This document shows, piece after piece, positions 40,307-49,681 of a stretch of DNA of 64,000 bases (within the stretch, counting starts at the first letter, position 1; each line of letters starts with the position of its first letter). The translations under genes and the position numbers were made by a program. The DNA is taken from NCBI RefSeq assembly GCF_014334095.1, contig NZ_CP060495.1, positions 829,001-893,000 of the forward strand, written 5' to 3'. Origin of the DNA: Novosphingopyxis iocasae. Its GTDB lineage: Bacteria > Pseudomonadota > Alphaproteobacteria > Sphingomonadales > Sphingomonadaceae. The notes beneath the pieces are model-generated. The model was given only the letters and a program-made list of their open reading frames with translations, was not told the DNA's origin and did not search any database.

Positions 40307-41701
40307 TCAGTCCGCGAACAGCAGGACCGGGGTCTCGACCAGCTTCTTGAGAGCTTGAACGAAGCTCGCCGCATCCCAGCCATCGACCACGCGGTGATCG
40401 CAGCTGATCGACAGGTTCATCAGCTTGCGCGCTTCCAGCTCTCCATCCACGATCACCGGACGCTCAACGATCTTGTTCGGGCCGATGATCGCAACCTCCG
40501 GCTTGTTGATCACCGGCGTCGTCGCGATGCCGCCGAGCGGCCCCAGAGAGGTGAGCGTCAGCGTCGCGCCCTGAAGCTCGTCCGCCTTGATGCTGCCGTC
40601 GCGCGCGGCGTTGGCTAGGCGGTCGATCTCGCTCGCCAGCTGCCAGACATTGCGGTCCTGCGCGTTGCGGATTACCGGCACCGTCAGGCCCTTGTCGGTC
40701 TGCGCGGCCATGCCGAGATGGATCGCGCCGTGACGGGTCACCACGCCTTCCTCGTCATCGTAGCGCGCGTTGATCATCGGAAAATCCGGAATGGTCTTCG
40801 CGATTGCCACGATCAGCAGCGGCAAGACGGTAAGCTTCGGCTTGCTGCCGCGCGTCGTGTTCAGCTCGGCCCGGACATGCTCCAGCTCGGTAACGTCCAG
40901 CTCTTCGACATAAGTGAAGTGCGGGATCGAGCGCTTGGAAGCAGCCATGTTTTGCGCGATCTTGCGGCGCATGCCGATGACCTTGATGGTCTCGTTCTCG
41001 CGCTTGGCGGAGGAGCCGGCGGGACGATAGCCCTGCCCCGAACCATAGTTCAGATAGGCGTCGAGATCGCCGTGGCGGATATGTTCGCCCTGATGCTTCA
41101 CATCGGCAAGGTCGACGCCGAGCTCTTCGGCGCGCTTGCGCACGGCGGGAGAGGCGAGAACCTTCTTCTCGTCACCGTCGGTTCCGCGCGGAGTCTCGGC
41201 ACCCTCGCCTTCCTTGAGCTTGGATTGGGATTTAGAGGCCGCGCCGTCTTCCTTGGCAGGAATGCTCGCGCCGTCCTTCGGCGAAACCTCGGTGCGCGAC
41301 GTATCGACCTGATTGTCCTGCACACCGGGATCTTCGGCGGCGACAGTCTTCTCGTCCATGCCTGGCCCGGCGTCCACCGCTTCGGCGACGCCTTCCTTGT
41401 CCGCTGGCTGATCGTCGGTCCGCTCGGCGGTGCCGTGGCCGTCATCCTCGACTTCGCCCTCGGTCTCGATCACCACCAGCATGGAGCCGATCGGGATAGT
41501 GTCGCCCGCCTCGCCGGCAACCTCCACGATCTTGCCGGCCACCGGCGCTTCCATCTCGACCGTCGCCTTGTCGGTCATCATATCGGCGATCTGCTGGTCT
41601 TCCTCGACCATGTCGCCCACGGAGACGTGCCATTCGACGATTTCGGCCTCGGCAATGCCTTCACCGATATCGGGCAGGTTGAACGTATAGCGTCCCATCA
41701 A
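40307..41701 (-). CDS. bkdB: Branched-chain 2-oxoacid dehydrogenase E2 (dihydrolipoyl acyltransferase)
   Basis: 464 aa. A single lipoyl domain (residues 1-80, lipoylated Lys45 in MTDKATVEM), then a long acidic, flexible linker (85-170), a peripheral subunit-binding domain (LASPAVRKRAEELGVDL) and the acyltransferase core ending with SISCDHRVVDGWD, where His436 and Asp440 are catalytic. It transfers acyl groups from E1 to CoA in Val/Leu/Ile breakdown. Located 1 base after the E1 beta gene. No E3 (lpd) gene is seen in the window. Confidence 0.94.
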   Translation of the reverse strand: MMGRYTFNLPDIGEGIAEAEIVEWHVSVGDMVEEDQQIADMMTDKATVEMEAPVAGKIVEVAGEAGDTIPIGSMLVVIETEGEVEDDGHGTAERTDDQPADKEGVAEAVDAGPGMDEKTVAAEDPGVQDNQVDTSRTEVSPKDGASIPAKEDGAASKSQSKLKEGEGAETPRGTDGDEKKVLASPAVRKRAEELGVDLADVKHQGEHIRHGDLDAYLNYGSGQGYRPAGSSAKRENETIKVIGMRRKIAQNMAASKRSIPHFTYVEELDVTELEHVRAELNTTRGSKPKLTVLPLLIVAIAKTIPDFPMINARYDDEEGVVTRHGAIHLGMAAQTDKGLTVPVIRNAQDRNVWQLASEIDRLANAARDGSIKADELQGATLTLTSLGPLGGIATTPVINKPEVAIIGPNKIVERPVIVDGELEARKLMNLSISCDHRVVDGWDAASFVQALKKLVETPVLLFAD

Positions 41702-41702
41702 T

Positions 41703-42716
41703 TCAGTCCTTCATGATCCGGTCGAGCGCGTTGCCGATACGGACCGGCCCCGGGAAATAGCCCCATTCCAGCGAGTGCGGATAGGGCGTGTCGAAGCCCG
41801 TCACGCGCTCGATCGGCGCTTCGAGATGATAGAAGCAGCGCTCCTGAACGAGCGCGCTAAGTTCGGCGCCAAAACCGGCGGTCCGCGTGGCCTCGTGCAC
41901 AATCATGCAGCGGCCGGTCTTCTTCACCGACGCCTCGATCGTGTCGATATCCACCGGTACGATCGAGCGCAGATCGATCACTTCGGCATCGATGCTATGC
42001 TCTTCCACCACGCCCAGCGCCACATGCACCATCGTGCCATAAGCAAGGATGGTAAGGTCGGAACCCTCGCGTACCACGTTCGCAGTGCCCAGAGGAATGC
42101 GATAATGATCCTCCGGCACCTCGGACGCGGGATGCTTGGACCAAGGTTTCACGGGTCGATCGTAATAGCCGTCGAACGGGCCGTTATAGATACGCTTCGG
42201 CTCGAAAAAGACGACGGGATCATTGTCCTCGATCGCTGCGATCAGCAGGCCCTTTGCATCATAGGGTGTGGACGGGATCACCGTTTTCAGGCCCGAAACA
42301 TGCGCAAAAATGGCTTCGGGCGACTGACTGTGCGTCTGCCCGCCGAAGATGCCGCCGCCGAAGGGCGACCGGATCGTCATCGAACTGGTGAACTCACCCG
42401 CCGAGCGATAACGCATGCGCGCCGCCTCGCTGATGATCTGGTCGAGCCCCGGATATATGTAATCCGCGAATTGGATCTCGGGTACGGGCCGCATGCCGTA
42501 AGCGGCCATGCCTACGGCAACGCCGATGATGCCGCATTCGGAAATCGGCGTATCGAAGCAGCGCGTCTTCCCGTGCTTTTCCTGCAGACCCGCGGTGGCA
42601 CGGAACACGCCGCCGAAATAGCCCACATCCTCGCCCATGATGACGACGTCGGGATCGGCGGTCATCGCGCAATCGAGCGCGCTGTTGATCGCCTGGATCA
42701 TGTTCATCTTGGGCAT
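41703..42716 (-). CDS. bkdA2: Branched-chain 2-oxoacid dehydrogenase E1, beta subunit
   Basis: 337 aa transketolase-like beta subunit (pyrimidine and C-terminal domains). Motifs are MGEDVGYFGGVFRAT, FDTPISECGIIGVAVGMAA and SPFGGGIFGGQTHSQSPEA. Pairs with E1 alpha to decarboxylate branched-chain oxoacids. The ATG at 42716 shares one base with the E1 alpha stop, so the subunits are made in equal amounts. Confidence 0.95.
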   Translation of the reverse strand: MPKMNMIQAINSALDCAMTADPDVVIMGEDVGYFGGVFRATAGLQEKHGKTRCFDTPISECGIIGVAVGMAAYGMRPVPEIQFADYIYPGLDQIISEAARMRYRSAGEFTSSMTIRSPFGGGIFGGQTHSQSPEAIFAHVSGLKTVIPSTPYDAKGLLIAAIEDNDPVVFFEPKRIYNGPFDGYYDRPVKPWSKHPASEVPEDHYRIPLGTANVVREGSDLTILAYGTMVHVALGVVEEHSIDAEVIDLRSIVPVDIDTIEASVKKTGRCMIVHEATRTAGFGAELSALVQERCFYHLEAPIERVTGFDTPYPHSLEWGYFPGPVRIGNALDRIMKD

Positions 42717-44008
42717 CAGTCGTTCCCCCGCGGCAGGCCCTTGGGGAATTTCTCCTTACGCTCCGATATCGCCATTTCGGCCTGTTCCTTCAGATGCCAG
42801 GGCATTTCCTCGAACACGTCCTCGAACATGGTGCGGAACGGCTGGTGCATGCCGTGGCCGAGCACGCCGAGCTTTTCGGCTTCCTTGCCGGTCGCGCGCA
42901 CGCTTTCTGCAAGCTCCTTGTCCTGCTCGGCGTGGCGTTCCTCGTCCCAGATGCCCTTCTTGATGCAATGCTGCTTCAGCCGGTTGATCGGATCGCCAAG
43001 CGGCCATTCCTCGCGTTCCTGCGCACTGCGATAGCCGGACGGATCGTCCGACGTGCTGTGCGCTTCAGAGCGGTAGGTAAAATGCTCGATGATGGTGGGC
43101 CCGGCGTTCAGCCGCGCGCGGTTCGCCGCCCATTGCGTCGCGGCATAAACGGCGAGGGGATCATTGCCGTCGACGCGAAGCCCGGCAATTCCGTAGCCGA
43201 CCGCGCGTGCCGCAAAGGTGGTACGCTCTCCTCCGGCAAAACCGGAGAAGCTGGAGATAGCCCACTGATTGTTCACGATATTCAGGATTACGGGCGCGTT
43301 ATAGACTGCAGCGAATGTCGCCGCCGAATGAAAATCGCCCTCTGCCGTCGATCCCTCGCCCGTCCAGGCGGCAGCGATGCGGGTGTCGCCCTTGGCCGCG
43401 CTCGCCATCGCCCAGCCCACGGCCTGCGGATATTGCGTGGCGAGATTGCCCGAGATGGTGAAGAAGCCGTCGTCTTTCGAACAATACATGATGGGCAGCT
43501 GACGGCCCTTCAGCTTGTCCCCGCTGTTCGAGAAGATCTGGTTCATCATCTCGATCATCGGATAGCCACGCGCAAACAGAATGCCTTGCTGGCGATAACT
43601 GGGAAAGCACATGTCTTCCCGGTCGAGCGCAAAGGCGGCAGCAACCGAGGTCGCCTCTTCGCCGGTGCACTTCATATAAAAGCTGGTCTTGCCCTGACGC
43701 TGCGCGCGGAACATGCGTTCGTCAAAGGCCCGGGTGAGCGCCATGGTGCGCAGAATCTGCAGCAGTTGCTCATCGCTCAGCCGCGGGTCCCAGGGGCCGA
43801 CCGCGTCGTGATCATCGTCGAGGACGCGCACCAGACCATAAGCCAGATCGCGCATCCCATCGGGCGCGCCGGCTTCATCGGGGCGCGGCGTGGCGCCAGC
43901 GGCGGGAATTTCCAGCTCGCTAAAATCGGCTTTGTCGCCGGGACGGAATTTGGGTTCGGGAACGTGCAGCTTGAGCGGCGGCAGATTGGATTTGTCCGGC
44001 GGTGCCAT
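42716..44008 (-). CDS. bkdA1: Branched-chain 2-oxoacid dehydrogenase E1, alpha subunit
   Basis: 430 aa. The thiamine-diphosphate site includes AAWTGEGSTAEGDFHSA to NIVNNQWAIS. The phosphorylation-loop equivalent YRSEAHSTSDDPSGYR is present. The N-terminal extension of about 60 residues fits the Pseudomonas-type BkdA1. The ATG at 44008 was chosen; an in-frame ATG at 44062 would add 18 residues. First gene of the three-gene bkd operon. Confidence 0.93.
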   Translation of the reverse strand: MAPPDKSNLPPLKLHVPEPKFRPGDKADFSELEIPAAGATPRPDEAGAPDGMRDLAYGLVRVLDDDHDAVGPWDPRLSDEQLLQILRTMALTRAFDERMFRAQRQGKTSFYMKCTGEEATSVAAAFALDREDMCFPSYRQQGILFARGYPMIEMMNQIFSNSGDKLKGRQLPIMYCSKDDGFFTISGNLATQYPQAVGWAMASAAKGDTRIAAAWTGEGSTAEGDFHSAATFAAVYNAPVILNIVNNQWAISSFSGFAGGERTTFAARAVGYGIAGLRVDGNDPLAVYAATQWAANRARLNAGPTIIEHFTYRSEAHSTSDDPSGYRSAQEREEWPLGDPINRLKQHCIKKGIWDEERHAEQDKELAESVRATGKEAEKLGVLGHGMHQPFRTMFEDVFEEMPWHLKEQAEMAISERKEKFPKGLPRGND

Positions 44009-44129
44009 CGTGTCGAAGCTCTCTCCTCGGCGGCCGATCGGACTCGGCTGCTCCAATTGCAATATTGCTGTGCCCTATAATTTTATTGCCGCGAGCGCAA
44101 GATACCCGGCGGGCAGCCAGAGCACCCGC

Positions 44130-45056
44130 TCAAACAGCGACGGGCGCGCGGATATGTTCCTGCGGAGCGTAATCGCGCACCTCGAAATCCTCGATTCGAT
44201 AGTCGTAGATGCTGGCCGGTGTGCGGGCGATGTGCAGCGTGGGTGCCCCCGATGGCTTGCGCGAAAGCTGCTCTTCCACCAGATCGCGATGGTTCAGATA
44301 AAGATGCACGTCCCCGCCGTTCCACACGATCTCACCGGGCGCCAGGCCGGTCTGCTGCGCCAGCATCCGCGTAAACAGCGCCAGCGAAAAAATGTTGAAC
44401 GCAAAGCCAAGCCCCAGATCGCAGCTGCGCTGATAAAGAAGCCCCGACAGCTTCCCGTCGGCAACATAGAATTGGTAGGTCTTGTGGCAGGGCGGCAGCG
44501 CCATCTGCCCGAGTTCGGCGACGTTCCAGCCTTCGACGATATGACGGCGCGATCCGGGGTTGTTCTTCAGGCTGTCGACGATCTCGGCGACCTGATCATG
44601 TCCGCGCGCGCGGCGGCGATACAGCCCCTCGCCTGCTTCCTCATAGATCGGCCAGTCGGTCCACTGCTTGCCGTAAACCGGGCCGAGATCGCCCCATCGT
44701 GCGGCAAATTCGGCATCATCCACGATGCGCGCCTCAAACGCCTCCTGCGTTATCGCATCGCCCGTCTCGCGGCGATAGCGATCGAGCGGCCAGTCGGTCC
44801 AGATACGCACCTTCTGCTCGAGCAGCGGACGGATATTGGTCTCGCCGGTCAGGAACCATAGAAATTCGCGCGCCGCGGTTTTCCAGTAGACGCGCTTGGT
44901 GGTGAGCAGCGGCACCGCATCGCCTTCCAGCGAAAACCGCATGGAAGCGCCGAATACCGCCCGGGTGCCGACGCCGGTGCGATCCACCCGCTCGTCCCCC
45001 GTCGTCCAGATGCGGCGCATCAGGTCCAGATATTGCTGTTCGTAATGCTCGGCCAT
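44130..45056 (-). CDS. thyA: Thymidylate synthase
   Basis: 308 aa. Methylates dUMP to dTMP with methylene-THF. The catalytic Cys190 lies in LPPCHKTYQFYV. The phosphate-binding RSCDLGLGFAFNI and the N-terminal DRTGVGTRAVFG are present. ATG at 45056, family-type start (MAEHYEQQYLDLM). A long in-frame upstream extension is not supported. It is 121 bases upstream of the bkd operon in the same direction. Confidence 0.96.
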   Translation of the reverse strand: MAEHYEQQYLDLMRRIWTTGDERVDRTGVGTRAVFGASMRFSLEGDAVPLLTTKRVYWKTAAREFLWFLTGETNIRPLLEQKVRIWTDWPLDRYRRETGDAITQEAFEARIVDDAEFAARWGDLGPVYGKQWTDWPIYEEAGEGLYRRRARGHDQVAEIVDSLKNNPGSRRHIVEGWNVAELGQMALPPCHKTYQFYVADGKLSGLLYQRSCDLGLGFAFNIFSLALFTRMLAQQTGLAPGEIVWNGGDVHLYLNHRDLVEEQLSRKPSGAPTLHIARTPASIYDYRIEDFEVRDYAPQEHIRAPVAV

Positions 45057-45187
45057 GGCGGCAATGCTAGGCGGAAGGCTGCGCCCGCTCAAGCGACCAA
45101 ACACAAACGCGCTTTATGGTTGCAGCGTCCCGACACCGCCCCTATAGGGCACGCCTGCCTCGCGCCGGAGCCCGTCTCCGGCTCGGT

Positions 45188-45264
45188 CGGGGAGTAGCTC
45201 AGCCTGGTAGAGCACTGTCTTCGGGAGGCAGGGGCCGGAGGTTCGAATCCTCTCTCCCCGACCA
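45188..45264 (+). tRNA. tRNA-Pro (anticodon CGG)
   Basis: 77 bases with encoded CCA. Acceptor cggggag/ctccccg, D arm gctc..gagc, anticodon loop ttcggga with CGG, T arm ggagg-ttcgaat-cctct. Its 3' end faces the integrase gene, so it is the probable integration target of the island. Confidence 0.97.
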
Positions 45265-45373
45265 TTTTAGCGCGCTAAGCCGCAGATTTCCGCCTTTGAG
45301 CATGGGTTTCCGCCCCGTGTTGGTCACACGACCAACACACATAGCGGGAGCACATGCGGGAAGGTTGTTATCG

Positions 45374-47443
45374 ATGAGCCGCATACCCTTCACCATCCGG
45401 ATCGAGGGCCGCTATTCCTTCCGCCGCCGGATCCATTTCCGAAATATTATCTCCAAGCCGCTAACCTTGGCGTTGCACACTGCTGATCCCGGCGCCGCGC
45501 GTGAGCGCGTAGCGATCCTGGCGGCGCGTTTCGTAATTGTAAGGGCGGACGTGAAGACCATGCTGGAAGGCCAGCGCATACTAACCGGCGTCGAGATCGA
45601 AGCTATTTTCCGTCGGGAACTCGAGCAGCAGCTCGGTTCCTGGCTATCGGACGCCTATGAAAACGCACCGTGGTCATCTTCGGTTATTGAAGAGGCCGCC
45701 CGGCACGGCGAAGCATACCGGCAGCTTCGGCTTCCCGATCCGCGGCACGATATGGATATGTTCGAGAGGGACAAGCTCGACGCCGTCAAGCGAGAATCAA
45801 CTCAAAAGGGAATGACACCTGGGTGGGAGCGCCCGCTGGTCGATCAAATACTAGATACGCTTTCCGACGATTACGTTGCCACGACCCTGAAGGCGATTGG
45901 AGCGCCCCGCAGCGAAGCCAACATTGCTGCTGCACGAACACACCTTATCCGAGCCGGCGCGTCGGCTTGCACCCGGGCGCAGCGAGTCTTCGACGATGAC
46001 GTGCTCGATGCCGCCGATCCATTGCGGGCGATGACTGCTGATCTGGGCGAACTGTCTCCGGCAGTAGCGGCATTGTTGGCGGATGCTAAAAGAGTCGCTT
46101 TGCCGATCGCACAGACGAACCTGCCCTCCCCTGCAGCGCCTACGGAATGCCCGTTCGCGATCTACGACAACCGCCGGTTTAGCGATATCATCGAGGACGT
46201 CTTACGTGAGCTTAAGCAGGACAAGATCTGGAAGGGTGACCTGAAACAGCAGCGGCGGATCATGCAGTCTTTCGCCTGGATCACCGGCGACCGCGAACTA
46301 GGCTCATATGACCACCGCGACGTTGCCCGCTTCAAGAACGGGCTGAACCGACTGCCTACGACATTTCGGTTCGGGGGACCGACCAAGGGCGCCATGTCGA
46401 GGCCATTCGAGGAAGTGATCGGCGAAATCGATCCAATCAGTCCCGGCACGGCAAGAAACTTAAAGACGATCAACCGTGACCTCAGCACCATGAGCACAGT
46501 CGCCAAGCACCTCGCGCTCACGTCGTGGAAGCCGCGCATTCACAATGCGTTGGTCATGGATTTCGCGAGTGCGACGGTCGCGATTCAGCAGGACGAGAAC
46601 GCTGAGCTTCGACCACCATGGAAGAAGGAAGAGCTCGAATGCCTGTTCCGCTCGCCGCTTTATGAAGGTGGAGGAGCAGGAAAGAACCGCTTGAGGGTTG
46701 AAAGCGCCTGCCCACGAGTGTGGCATGACGCGGCCTACTGGGCGCCGCTGATTTGGTATTACACCCACGCCTGCCGGGAAGAAATTTGCGGGCTCGAGGT
46801 CAGCGACGTCTTTGATGACCACCCAGTCCCTCATATCTTCATTCGTGAAAACCTCACGCGCGGCAGGGACGGTGTAAAGGCCGGCGAAAAGCGCATCGCG
46901 CGGCGGCGTAAAATTCCGCTACATGATGAAATTCTGCGTCTAGGGCTCCTCGATTACGTGGCCGCGATCCGCGCTGAAGGCCACACTGCGCTATTCCCTG
47001 AGCTCTACCTATTCGACAGCAAGCGCGGCGGTGCGCAATTTTACGATCGCGCTTGGCGATACATGGTTCAGTGGATCACCGACCGAATGGAGGTCGAGGT
47101 GAACGACAAGGGCAAGGGCCCTGATATTCATTCCATTCGCGCGCTTGGCTCGTCATTTTATGAAGTGGACGGGGTCAATGAGATTATGCGTGCCGACATT
47201 ATGGGGCATGCGCGGTCCGGCACGAACGCCAAGCACTATTCCAAGCGGATCAAGACGGAAGGGCTTGAGGTCGTCTTGCGCGAGCGCCTTGCGTTCATCG
47301 ACCGGTACGTCCCCGAAATTACGAAGCACCTTGAGCCCGCCCCCATCCGCTTGCTGTCAATCGAGGCACGGTCGAGGGTCGGGTCGGGTCGTCATCGGCG
47401 CATCCGCTCCGACGCGGGAACCTCCAAAAAGAGTTCAATCTAG
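45374..47443 (+). CDS. Tyrosine recombinase (phage-type integrase), large form
   Basis: 689 aa, site-specific recombinase. Catalytic pattern in order: Arg in HACREEICGLEV (about 467), Lys in the RRRKIPLHDEI strand (about 511), HSIRALGSSF (about 585-588, His and Arg), GHARSG (about 611) and Tyr in HYSKR (about 622). The long N-terminal 350 residues hold an Arg-rich start and SAM-like arm-binding region. It belongs to the large sphingomonad/rhizobial DUF6538-type integrases. The ATG at 45374 was chosen; an in-frame ATG at 45302 is possible. Adjacent to tRNA-Pro, in the typical island layout. Confidence 0.92.
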   Translation: MSRIPFTIRIEGRYSFRRRIHFRNIISKPLTLALHTADPGAARERVAILAARFVIVRADVKTMLEGQRILTGVEIEAIFRRELEQQLGSWLSDAYENAPWSSSVIEEAARHGEAYRQLRLPDPRHDMDMFERDKLDAVKRESTQKGMTPGWERPLVDQILDTLSDDYVATTLKAIGAPRSEANIAAARTHLIRAGASACTRAQRVFDDDVLDAADPLRAMTADLGELSPAVAALLADAKRVALPIAQTNLPSPAAPTECPFAIYDNRRFSDIIEDVLRELKQDKIWKGDLKQQRRIMQSFAWITGDRELGSYDHRDVARFKNGLNRLPTTFRFGGPTKGAMSRPFEEVIGEIDPISPGTARNLKTINRDLSTMSTVAKHLALTSWKPRIHNALVMDFASATVAIQQDENAELRPPWKKEELECLFRSPLYEGGGAGKNRLRVESACPRVWHDAAYWAPLIWYYTHACREEICGLEVSDVFDDHPVPHIFIRENLTRGRDGVKAGEKRIARRRKIPLHDEILRLGLLDYVAAIRAEGHTALFPELYLFDSKRGGAQFYDRAWRYMVQWITDRMEVEVNDKGKGPDIHSIRALGSSFYEVDGVNEIMRADIMGHARSGTNAKHYSKRIKTEGLEVVLRERLAFIDRYVPEITKHLEPAPIRLLSIEARSRVGSGRHRRIRSDAGTSKKSSI

Positions 47444-47716
47444 ATCGAGCGGGTTCGCGTTCAGCGGGCCGGATTGAATACGTCGCTTTAATTGCGGTCT
47501 AGACTTTCAGCCACTCGGATATCATCGATACGGCAGCTTCGCGCCCTACTATCGGTCATTCAGGCTTCGTTGCCGATTTCCTAGAAGCAGACATTTCTCC
47601 GGTTCAGATGACTTGGCCGGGATTGGAACTAGGCCGTCATCAGCGGATTTATGCTCGACAAAGCAGCGTCAAGTGGCCACGAATCTGCCCTTTCCCTCCG
47701 CGATTGATCTAACAAC

Positions 47717-48991
47717 ATGCGCCTGACGGTCGTCTACCCAGAAGTGAAGGCTCAGATCGCCCAATTCGCCGGTGGGCTAATGCCTGTTCGTCTTGGCGAC
47801 GATGAGCAGCTTTCCCTCGTCGTGAAAACACAGAAAGAGGCGATCCTTGCGGTCCAGATGCACAGGGGTTTCGCCTTTTACCTGCCAGCGCTGCCATCGT
47901 CCTCATGCACAACCACCTCGCTCATCACCGCGTTCTTCGATGACGACGACGAACCCCTCACCATTCGCACCCCGCTGTTCGGCGATGATGCCTTCTCGCA
48001 AGACATTATCGAGATCCTGAAATATGATGAAGTCAGCGTCTATTTCTTCGACGAACACAATTACGAGTGGATCAGCTTCCGTGCGGATTTGAAGGATAAC
48101 GGAAGCTGCCTCGTCGGCGACGAGGACATCCACCTGCTCAGCTACCATCCCGAAACGGCAAAGTCCGTCCATACCGTGCTGAACGACTGGTTTGGTGCTC
48201 GGACGGCCGAGGATGACGAGCGTGCGATCAACGCCATTTTCAAAGAATCACTTTCGCCGAGCGACCTCTTTGTCTTCGATATGACGCCGGAGATGAACAG
48301 CTATCAGGGGGGCTCCGGTTTCCGCCACGACACCCTAACGAGAACCGACCCCGGTTATTATCAGGAGCGGGACATTTCGTCATGCTTATCACGGGTCTTC
48401 GAGCCCGGGCAGATCATGATGAACCCTAGGCGGAAGGATAATCATAAGGAAATCCTCGATCACCTGGTCCTAACCGAAGAGTTAGCAATTCTAATTCAGG
48501 CAAAGGACAGCCCGACGACGGAAGCCGGGATAACTCGCACTCTCCACCGCAAGCGACTAGCAACTCACAGCCAGATCGATGCGGCGATACGGCAGATCAA
48601 CGGCGCCGCCCGCTACCTCAAACGTGAAAGCGTCGCGAAGCTGGTAGTTGCCGGTCGGGATATCGATGTCGACATCAGCACACGGCGCGTCATCGGCCTC
48701 GCGATCGTCAAGGAGCTCTTCGACGACGAAGGCGCCGCCTACGTTGCGGCATGCAAAAAAATGGCGGGGCTTTCCGGAGGTGGCATCGTGATGGATTATC
48801 ACTCCTTTCATGCGCTCACCCATCGCTTCGCGTCCCACGACGCGTTTGTCCAAACGTTAGAGAAGCTCATTGCCCATGTGCGGACACATGGCTGGATTTT
48901 GATCAAGGACGAAGTGTTCGATGGCGTCCTCGATTGGATAGAGAGCATGCGCGCGAAACGTGCTGGTGAGAAAGATCAGCCCAACAAATAG
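47717..48991 (+). CDS. Unknown island protein, possible PD-(D/E)xK-like nuclease
   Basis: 424 aa with no signal or membrane segment. A central region reads DHLVLTEELAILIQAKD: Asp248, a hydrophobic strand, then Q-A-K at 261-263. This is like the D...(E/Q)-x-K core of Mrr-type nucleases, followed by a helix with THSQIDAAIRQINGAARYL. The N-terminal 160 residues are acidic, with FFDDDDEP. I do not recognise a family. Base composition is lower in GC than the core genes. It lies in the presumed island just after the integrase, where defence genes are common. The nuclease reading is tentative. Confidence 0.6.
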   Translation: MRLTVVYPEVKAQIAQFAGGLMPVRLGDDEQLSLVVKTQKEAILAVQMHRGFAFYLPALPSSSCTTTSLITAFFDDDDEPLTIRTPLFGDDAFSQDIIEILKYDEVSVYFFDEHNYEWISFRADLKDNGSCLVGDEDIHLLSYHPETAKSVHTVLNDWFGARTAEDDERAINAIFKESLSPSDLFVFDMTPEMNSYQGGSGFRHDTLTRTDPGYYQERDISSCLSRVFEPGQIMMNPRRKDNHKEILDHLVLTEELAILIQAKDSPTTEAGITRTLHRKRLATHSQIDAAIRQINGAARYLKRESVAKLVVAGRDIDVDISTRRVIGLAIVKELFDDEGAAYVAACKKMAGLSGGGIVMDYHSFHALTHRFASHDAFVQTLEKLIAHVRTHGWILIKDEVFDGVLDWIESMRAKRAGEKDQPNK

Positions 48992-49081
48992 ACGTTCTGA
49001 CTTGCCGAGCGACTAGTTGCCATTGCAACGGCGGCTCTGCCAACTTCGTAGCTGTAACCTGCCAGTCTGCAACCGGCCCCA

Positions 49082-49408
49082 TTATTGCCCTCGATATGGC
49101 TCACAGCCAACTCCATCGCCATCGCCATCCAAGCGATCTGAGAAGCCGCGCTCCGAACTATAGATCGGCGCGACACCCGCGGCGCGGACTTCATCGCAAC
49201 CAGAATAAGTGTAGCCTGCGGGTAGCGCTTCGAGGATTGCCTGGCGTTTCTGAGCGTTATCCGAGGCGTTCGTCCCGTATGCGATGCCTAGTCCTGATAA
49301 GACGGCGATAAATCCGTATCGCTTAGCAGTCTCAAAAATGGTTTCCGTCTTCTTCGGGCGCCGTCTCCGGTGTGGCCTGAAATGCCGAGCTGAATGGTAC
49401 CGAGACAT
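49082..49408 (-). CDS. Excalibur calcium-binding domain protein
   Basis: 108 aa. A basic N-terminus, one membrane helix (about 30-47), then the excalibur motif near the C-terminus: CDEVRAAGVAPIYSSERG, then DGDGDGVGCE. Two Cys and the Asp-rich loop are as in the family. Probably membrane-anchored with the domain outside. Convergent with the 424-aa gene. Confidence 0.8.
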   Translation of the reverse strand: MSRYHSARHFRPHRRRRPKKTETIFETAKRYGFIAVLSGLGIAYGTNASDNAQKRQAILEALPAGYTYSGCDEVRAAGVAPIYSSERGFSDRLDGDGDGVGCEPYRGQ

Positions 49409-49681
49409 TTAACTTAGCTGCCATAACGGCGTAAAAAACCGAATAATTCGCGTTGCCACGAAAAGCAGCCAGACCGCTGTCGGCCCGTAAACTGCCAAAC
49501 GGTCGATAGTCATCTCAAGATGCCAATGCGTCCCAAGTAGCCAGGCTATCTGACGCTCTAGTTTCGAGAACCAAAACGTCATTTACATGGCCACAGGGCA
49601 GCCCTTAGCCCGCAAATGTGCGGTTGGAGATCTCGATCGATGCCGTGCGAAACGAATGTCAGCTGCGGTCGTTCGTCTTGC

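Noticed and set aside
48976-49194. 72-codon minus-strand frame beside the excalibur gene
   Set aside because: Overlaps the excalibur gene in another frame, and the latter has a clear domain.
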